Part shown: piece after piece, positions 55,798 through 60,584 of the stretch
How the letters are laid out: every line of letters starts with the position of its first letter
How positions within the stretch are numbered: position 1 is the stretch's first letter
Source of the DNA: an uncultured Candidatus Thioglobus sp.
Lineage (GTDB): Bacteria; Pseudomonadota; Gammaproteobacteria; PS1; Pseudothioglobaceae
DNA: 60,584 nucleotides
Direction of reading: 5' to 3'
Assembly: GCA_905614365.1 (NCBI GenBank)
Contig: CAJQSO010000007.1
Location: 1 to 60,584 of the forward strand
Position numbers and translations under genes: made by a program
The notes under the pieces: generated by a model
What the model was told of the DNA's origin: nothing
Databases searched by the model: none
What the model saw: only the letters and a program-made list of their open reading frames with translations

Positions 55798-56742
55798 TCA
55801 CGTATGAAATTCATACTTCAATGATCGTGCCTTCAAAGTTGATACAATATGGCCTAAATTCCATATACAGCTTCCAAAAATAAGAAATATGCTGACTACT
55901 GGATTATATCTACGAAGCCTACTCAAGCTTGGATTATCAACTGGACGTCTAAGTAACGGATTACACCCTTGGTTCGTCAGAGACAATATCATTCGCATCA
56001 CCCTCCAGAAGCTTTCATTTTTTATTGAAAACCGAAGTGCGTTACGATACGCAAACCAAACCGGCATTAACTTATTATTTTGTGAAGAACCCTCTCCATA
56101 GTGCCAAACAGGAACATTGGTCTCGATCAATTTAAACCCTCCCTCAACAAATCTATAAAACAGGTCGTTATCCTCTCCATACATATAATAATCTTCGTCA
56201 AATACACCAACATCCCTGAATGCCTTCGCGGCGCAGAGGTACAGACAACCAGCCAATCCTTTAACACTTCGACTAGTTATAGTGTTGATGTCCACTTTGT
56301 TCTCATAGAACAGCTCTTCCTTATCTCTCGTAATTTCAATATAACCAACCAGACCAGCATCTTGATCTTTAGCAAACTCAGGCAAAGTTAAATCAAGCCA
56401 TTCTGGATGAACTTTAATATCGTTACTAAACACTGCAATATAGTCAGCACCTGAAGCTAAAGCATGTCTAATACCTGTATTAACCCCCCCTGCAAACCCC
56501 TTTTTCCCCTTGTTTTTTAGGATTAGGATATCCTTATATTCTCGGGCAACATAATTTATAGAGTCATCAGTTGAACCATTATCTACAAGCACTACACGAT
56601 AATTTTCGTAGGTGCTCGTAAAAAGTGAAGGTAGTGAGTAAGGCAGATGGGACATCCCATTAAAATTCGGAATGACCACATATACTAAAGGATTAAAGTC
56701 CGAATGCTCTTGCAGCTCAAACTTAGTTGTAATATTAGACAT
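55798..56742 (-). CDS. GT2 family glycosyltransferase (WbbL-like)
   Basis: A 314-aa GT-A protein. YVVIPNFNGMSHLPYSL opens the fold, then VVLVDNGSTDDS, KGFAGGVNTGIRHALA, FSNDIKV in the DxD position, KGLAGCLYLCAAKAFRDVG and DEDYYMYGEDND, the pattern of rhamnosyltransferase-like GT2 enzymes. Hydrophobic residues near the C-terminus (VSIFLIFGSCIWNLG) may bind the membrane. Donor unknown; an L-6-deoxyhexose from the adjacent epimerase-reductase pair is a natural candidate. Confidence 0.88.
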   Translation of the reverse strand: MSNITTKFELQEHSDFNPLVYVVIPNFNGMSHLPYSLPSLFTSTYENYRVVLVDNGSTDDSINYVAREYKDILILKNKGKKGFAGGVNTGIRHALASGADYIAVFSNDIKVHPEWLDLTLPEFAKDQDAGLVGYIEITRDKEELFYENKVDINTITSRSVKGLAGCLYLCAAKAFRDVGVFDEDYYMYGEDNDLFYRFVEGGFKLIETNVPVWHYGEGSSQNNKLMPVWFAYRNALRFSIKNESFWRVMRMILSLTNQGCNPLLRRPVDNPSLSRLRRYNPVVSIFLIFGSCIWNLGHIVSTLKARSLKYEFHT

Positions 56743-57064
56743 ATTTATTAGATGTAAAGTTAAGCATGCAGAGTCGTAACAATTGAGTTTACCCTATCTT
56801 TCATAGTATAACAATCTTTGGTCAACCCCCGATATTCTGGCGTTAATACTGCTAGATGGTGTCTGTAGTGATCAAGTTTTTCTGTAGTTATTTTCTGGCA
56901 GCATGAAGAAGAGAATTTACTATGCCTGCAGCTTACCAACGACATTACAGATCAGGCATTGGTGATAATAAAGTACCTGCACAGCAGAAGTCGGTGTAAC
57001 ACGCCAATACCGATACGTATTCGCTCAGTTATGGCCAGGTTGCAGGAGTAGGTTGGCAGTGGCA
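56743..57064. other. 322-base gap, possible gene remnant
   Basis: No convincing gene. The composition is closer to the GC-richer GT11 gene on the right than to the AT-rich GT2 on the left. A 61-codon minus-strand frame (56760-56945) has no recognisable motif and no clear ribosome binding site. It may be the degraded end of DNA that came in with the GT11 gene. Confidence 0.35.
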
Positions 57065-57961
57065 TTAAAACCTTTCCCAGTTCGCACATATACCGTCTTC
57101 ATTAATAAAGTTGTCAGCAGCGAAAACGAATTGCTTCTCATATTTGTGTAATGACTGGCTTAGCCATGCCCCCCACCAATAATACGAACTATTGGTAATG
57201 ATGTGATGGCGACACTGGCTAAGTAACCAAAGTATCTCGATCGCTCCCTCATAACCATCATCACATGTGGCAAAAACGGTATTTTCTGGAAGCTTGAGTT
57301 CCAATAGTGCCTGTGCACGGTGAGTGCAAAAGACAAAGAATTTTGCGTTAGGACGTTGCGCCCGCAATCTTTCGATTGCTTTATTGATATCGGCTGTTGA
57401 CTTGATCTTACCTTCGCGAACAAGCACTGTTGGATTAGTAGGATTCTCTTCATAAAGACGCACACCCAACGCTACAGAATCTGCGGCCCGTATCGCAGCA
57501 CCTAATTCCAGATATTTTGAGGTAGTGGGTGCTGGGGGCATTAGCTCGGTCCGCAGCATGGAGGAATATTGTTCAAAATATAGTGGGCTTTGCCAGTAAC
57601 CTACCAACCATGCTTTTTTACTTACAGACGTAACCAATATTTCAGGTATAAATCTAGACTCGTTTTCAACCAAAAATTGTCCATATATCCGTTTCTGGTT
57701 TATATCAAAGGAAGAGTTATGTAGTTTATTTTCCAAGCGATAAAGCCAAATCGGCAAGCGCTCACTCTCGGTGGCTAACCGGCCATGGACTGGCAGTGCG
57801 CCCAACTCGTAGTGGCGTCGATATTGATAATCACGGGAAAAGCCGCTCCAAGTATCTAGAACCAAGTCGGCGCCATTACGGAGTGTCATTGCACGCCCTG
57901 CTGCATACTGGAACATCTGATTACCTAAGCCACCATTGAGATAGACTGTTAGCTTTTTCAT
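57065..57961 (-). CDS. GT11-type glycosyltransferase (alpha-1,2-fucosyltransferase-like)
   Basis: A 298-aa protein. The start LNGGLGNQMFQYAAGRAM is the GT11 hallmark and NSSYYWWGAWLS (257-268) matches the C-terminal GT11 motif. But the HxRRxD donor-binding motif, normally near residues 165-172, reads GVRLYEEN: the His, the second Arg and the Asp are gone and only R168 remains. It may use a donor other than GDP-fucose, or be weak or inactive. gmd and fcl for GDP-fucose are not in the window. GC is higher than in the neighbours to the left. Confidence 0.88.
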   Translation of the reverse strand: MKKLTVYLNGGLGNQMFQYAAGRAMTLRNGADLVLDTWSGFSRDYQYRRHYELGALPVHGRLATESERLPIWLYRLENKLHNSSFDINQKRIYGQFLVENESRFIPEILVTSVSKKAWLVGYWQSPLYFEQYSSMLRTELMPPAPTTSKYLELGAAIRAADSVALGVRLYEENPTNPTVLVREGKIKSTADINKAIERLRAQRPNAKFFVFCTHRAQALLELKLPENTVFATCDDGYEGAIEILWLLSQCRHHIITNSSYYWWGAWLSQSLHKYEKQFVFAADNFINEDGICANWERF

Positions 57962-58103
57962 AAATTAGCCTTTTGCATATTGATTAGTTACAAACTCGGT
58001 ACGCTGTTGCCCAAAAAAGGTAAAACTTCACTGCAAATGAGACCAACTGATGCAATCCAGTAATAAGAATTTTATTGAGTTTTATGGTGTTGAAAAACCT
58101 TAG

Positions 58104-59045
58104 TTAGTTTTGAGAAAAGTAATTTCTAAAGTATTTGATGGTTTCCTTGAGGCCATCTTCAAGCGAAACTGTTGGCTGCCAAGCCAATTTATCTTTGGCA
58201 AGAGAGATGTCAGGCTGCCTTTGTTTTGGATCATCTACTGGTAGCGGCATAAAAATGAGTTTGGACTTTGATCCCACAAGTTTGATGACTTTTTCGGCAA
58301 GTTCAAGCATAGTGAATTCGCAAGGATTGCCCATATTGACCGGACCCATAAAGCCGCGATCGCTTTGCATCATCCTTACAAATCCCTCAATCAGGTCATC
58401 TACATAGCAGAAAGATCGGGTCTGCTGGCCATTGCCGTAAATGGTAATATCTTCGCCCTTAAGCGCTTGCACGATGAAATTACTCACGACTCGCCCGTCA
58501 TTGGGATGCATGCGTGGGCCATAGGTGTTGAAGATGCGCACGACCTTAATATCCAGATTGCATTGACGGTAATAGTCAAAAAATAACGTCTCCGCACATC
58601 GCTTGCCCTCATCGTAACAAGACCGAGGCCCGATAGGGTTAACGTTGCCCCAATAGGCCTCAGTCTGCGGATGCTCTACAGGGTCCCCATACACTTCGCT
58701 GGTAGATGCCTGTAAAATGCGCGCCTTAACGCGCTTAGCAAGGCCTAGCATGTTGATGGCGCCATGCACGCTAGTTTTGATTGTATGCACAGGGTCATGC
58801 TGGTAGTGGACGGGGCTAGCAGGACAGGCCAAGTTGTAGACTTGGTCCACCTCGACATAAAGCGGAAAAGTTACATCGTGACGAATCAGCTCAAAACGGC
58901 GGTGGCTCAGCAGGTGTCCAATATTTTGCTTCGAACCAGTAAAGAAGTTATCAACACATAACACGTCCGCACCATCTTTGATAAGACGATCACACAGATG
59001 TGATCCCAAAAAACCGGCACCACCTGTTACTAAAATTCTATTCAT
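58104..59045 (-). CDS. UDP-glucuronate decarboxylase (UDP-xylose synthase)
   Basis: A 313-aa extended SDR of the UXS family that converts UDP-glucuronate to UDP-xylose. [69 protein letters not shown] (with Tyr and Lys) and [17 protein letters not shown] are family signatures. I start at the ATG at 59045 because GGAG lies 8 bases upstream; frames further out lack such a site. UDP-glucuronate would need Ugd, not in the window, using UDP-glucose from GalU. Product could be xylose or a 4-keto pentose for this glycan. Confidence 0.94.
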   Translation of the reverse strand: MNRILVTGGAGFLGSHLCDRLIKDGADVLCVDNFFTGSKQNIGHLLSHRRFELIRHDVTFPLYVEVDQVYNLACPASPVHYQHDPVHTIKTSVHGAINMLGLAKRVKARILQASTSEVYGDPVEHPQTEAYWGNVNPIGPRSCYDEGKRCAETLFFDYYRQCNLDIKVVRIFNTYGPRMHPNDGRVVSNFIVQALKGEDITIYGNGQQTRSFCYVDDLIEGFVRMMQSDRGFMGPVNMGNPCEFTMLELAEKVIKLVGSKSKLIFMPLPVDDPKQRQPDISLAKDKLAWQPTVSLEDGLKETIKYFRNYFSQN

Positions 59046-59309
59046 ATTCATTTCTCCAGTAAAAGGGGATTGACCTTCCCTTGTTTCCATCGTCCGACAG
59101 GAGGATTTCATGATACCAGCTTTCCTGACACACATTAAATCAGTCATTCAGATATTGCCTCGGTGACTTGTAGTTAAACTTATGCGTCATTTGTTAGTGT
59201 TAGTTGACAGGCAGCAACATAGCAGAAAAGTTGATCACCAAAGCTGGCTTTGATTTAAGAGACAGTTTTATTTATTACGGTCTTTTTTTTTAAGACGATA
59301 AAATATCAC

Positions 59310-60584
59310 TCAATTCTTGTTTCTCTTAAAATTCATTAAAAACAATCCAATAATAGCAACGCTAAGTACTACATAATACTTCTCAATGTTTGCAGGATAA
59401 AGAAAAAGTATCATAAAAAATCCAAAACCATACCCAGCAGGAGAAAATGCAGTGGCACTTGTTGTATATTTTCTCACAATGGCTTCAGAGACTGACAAAT
59501 AAATAGCTGTGATAAATGATAGAATCAATAACATCACTAAATTTTTATTTACTAGCAATAGCATAGTACCCAGATATCCCATCCCTACACCAATAACAAC
59601 CCCTTCAGCATCAACCAATCCAAATACGTCATTAAAAATAAATAAAGATAAATTCTCGGATTTACCTAGAAAAAAGTTTATGGCCTCCATCACGTTATTT
59701 TCCAAATTGGATAGATGAGCCAATACCATAACATTTGCGCCATACAACCTACTCGAAAGTTCACCTAAGACAGAAAAAAGATTTAAGAACTCACTAAAAG
59801 TCTCTACCGACAAACCATTAAATATCAATTGGATCATTTCGAAAGATCCAACATCTGCTAAGAAAACAAACTGCCTAGCCCATGACACAATTCCATACAC
59901 TACCAGAATATAAAGAGATACCAAACATAGCCTGACTGTTTTTCTATCTAGAAATGCAAATATGAAAATTGGCAAACAATTCAAAAGAACATTGCCTTTG
60001 CTCAAGGATAAAATACCAATAAACGCTACATAAAAAAGAATAACTAGGGTAATACCCATATTTCGCTTTGATTTAAAATACAGAAAAGTAATTATCAAAG
60101 GAGCAATATAAGCTCTAAAATAAAATGTAATTCCCACCAGCTTGAAAGGTTGTGCTGTAGGCTGTACAGTTGAAATTCCTATTCCGTTGACGTACATGAA
60201 TATATTTAATGGCACTAAAATGCAAAAAATAAACAGCACGATAAAAATCGAAATAATTTGCTTATTTGAATTTCTTCTTTTTTCTATTGATCTATAAATA
60301 CCTAACTTATTATCCAAGCTTGACTGTCTGGGATTATTTCTCTTTGAATCTTTTTTATTAGGATGTTTAATTAATTTTTTATTTAATTTTAGAGTAAACA
60401 ATAAAATTAATAAGAGCATTAAGTATAGGTATCCATAAATACTCAAAAACTCATAGATATCGAAATTAAAATCTTTTATCGCACTAAATCCTGAATAGTG
60501 ATAGTCATCCCTGTTCATAAATAAAAAAGCAGGTGAAATTGCATTTGCGATAAATGTAAGCCCGAAAAAAAGTGTCAGAATAAA
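59310..60584 (-). CDS. O-antigen repeat-unit polymerase-like protein (Wzy), 5' end cut by window
   Basis: Membrane protein, at least 424 aa, very AT-rich. The frame stays open past the first ATG (60518) to the edge of the window with 22 more residues, FILTLFFGLTFIANAI and then SPAFLF, that look like a membrane helix, so the true start lies outside. About ten to eleven helices, a basic cytoplasmic loop (KKDSKRNNPRQS) and a large periplasmic-type loop around SARQFV to FFLGKSENL. Pattern and place fit Wzy; sequence identity within Wzy is always low. No wzx or wzz is in the window. Confidence 0.75.
   Translation of the reverse strand, partial: FILTLFFGLTFIANAISPAFLFMNRDDYHYSGFSAIKDFNFDIYEFLSIYGYLYLMLLLILLFTLKLNKKLIKHPNKKDSKRNNPRQSSLDNKLGIYRSIEKRRNSNKQIISIFIVLFIFCILVPLNIFMYVNGIGISTVQPTAQPFKLVGITFYFRAYIAPLIITFLYFKSKRNMGITLVILFYVAFIGILSLSKGNVLLNCLPIFIFAFLDRKTVRLCLVSLYILVVYGIVSWARQFVFLADVGSFEMIQLIFNGLSVETFSEFLNLFSVLGELSSRLYGANVMVLAHLSNLENNVMEAINFFLGKSENLSLFIFNDVFGLVDAEGVVIGVGMGYLGTMLLLVNKNLVMLLILSFITAIYLSVSEAIVRKYTTSATAFSPAGYGFGFFMILFLYPANIEKYYVVLSVAIIGLFLMNFKRNKN

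Noticed and set aside
56760-56945. 61-codon minus-strand frame as a gene
   Set aside because: No motif, no clear start signal and atypical Cys/His-rich translation; more likely chance or remnant.
38773-60584. ops/JUMPstart element (GGCGGTAG) for RfaH inside the cluster
   Set aside because: I looked in the larger gaps on the minus strand and found no convincing copy; the operon start is outside the window.
1-60584. CRISPR arrays, rRNA genes, intact insertion sequences
   Set aside because: No regularly spaced repeats, no rRNA sequence and no transposase gene with terminal repeats were seen.

Overview
The window comes from an AT-rich gammaproteobacterium. Its lipid A, KDO and Lol genes show a Gram-negative outer membrane, and several gene pairs are typical of the class: lpxK with a Trm112-like gene and kdsB, tsaE with amiB, rnm with yciO, rplS with xerD, and carA-carB-greA. 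A dsrC-dsrM-dsrK block of the sulfur-oxidation (reverse Dsr) type, in an AT-rich genome with a sodium-pumping oxaloacetate decarboxylase, suggests a marine sulfur oxidizer near the SUP05/Thioglobus group. That placement is inference; no rRNA is present to test it.

Positions 1-37800 are mostly compact housekeeping genes. They run: biotin (bioF, bioH); purine (purE, purK); a coupled minus-strand operon lpxK, trm112-like, kdsB, folD and a glutaredoxin-like gene; lipoprotein export (one LolC/E-type permease plus lolD); infA, tRNA-Leu(CAA) and oadG-oadA-oadB; hemD; a Ca/Na antiporter with tsaE and amiB; gltD-dsrC-dsrM-dsrK; rplS and xerD; a frameshifted class V aminotransferase with two GNAT acetyltransferases; carA-carB-greA; a lone thiS; prmA; alaS; a MazEF-like toxin-antitoxin pair; rnm-yciO; then an RfaH-like antiterminator and glmS.

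After galU a two-sided terminator-like hairpin separates this part from a long minus-strand surface-polysaccharide (O-antigen/capsule) cluster that runs off the right edge. In transcription order it holds: a Wzy-like polymerase cut by the window edge, UDP-glucuronate decarboxylase, a diverged GT11 enzyme, a GT2, an RmlC-like epimerase with a ketoreductase, a GT4, a methyltransferase, a WbuB-like GT4, a three-gene set for a UDP-N-acetyl-6-deoxy-L-hexosamine, a DUF1972-type glycosyltransferase, a GC-rich epimerase/reductase, a CgeB-like glycosyltransferase, a GMC oxidoreductase, a PglC-like phosphoglycosyl transferase, a DUF268 protein and a WbpM-like dehydratase. Base composition jumps from gene to gene, from about 15% to 67% GC in single 60-base lines counted by eye, which fits assembly by repeated transfer. 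RfaH, GlmS and GalU plausibly supply transcription control and precursors (glucosamine-6-P toward UDP-GlcNAc, and UDP-Glc).

The most unusual points are: gltD-dsrCMK without dsrAB or dsrL; the CgeB-GMC-PGT-DUF268 block inside a glycan cluster; the broken HxRRxD motif of the GT11 enzyme; a one-base frameshift in a G7 tract of the aminotransferase; and two promoters (mazE, rfaH) whose predicted starts leave almost no 5' leader. No CRISPR array, rRNA, intact insertion sequence or prophage was seen.
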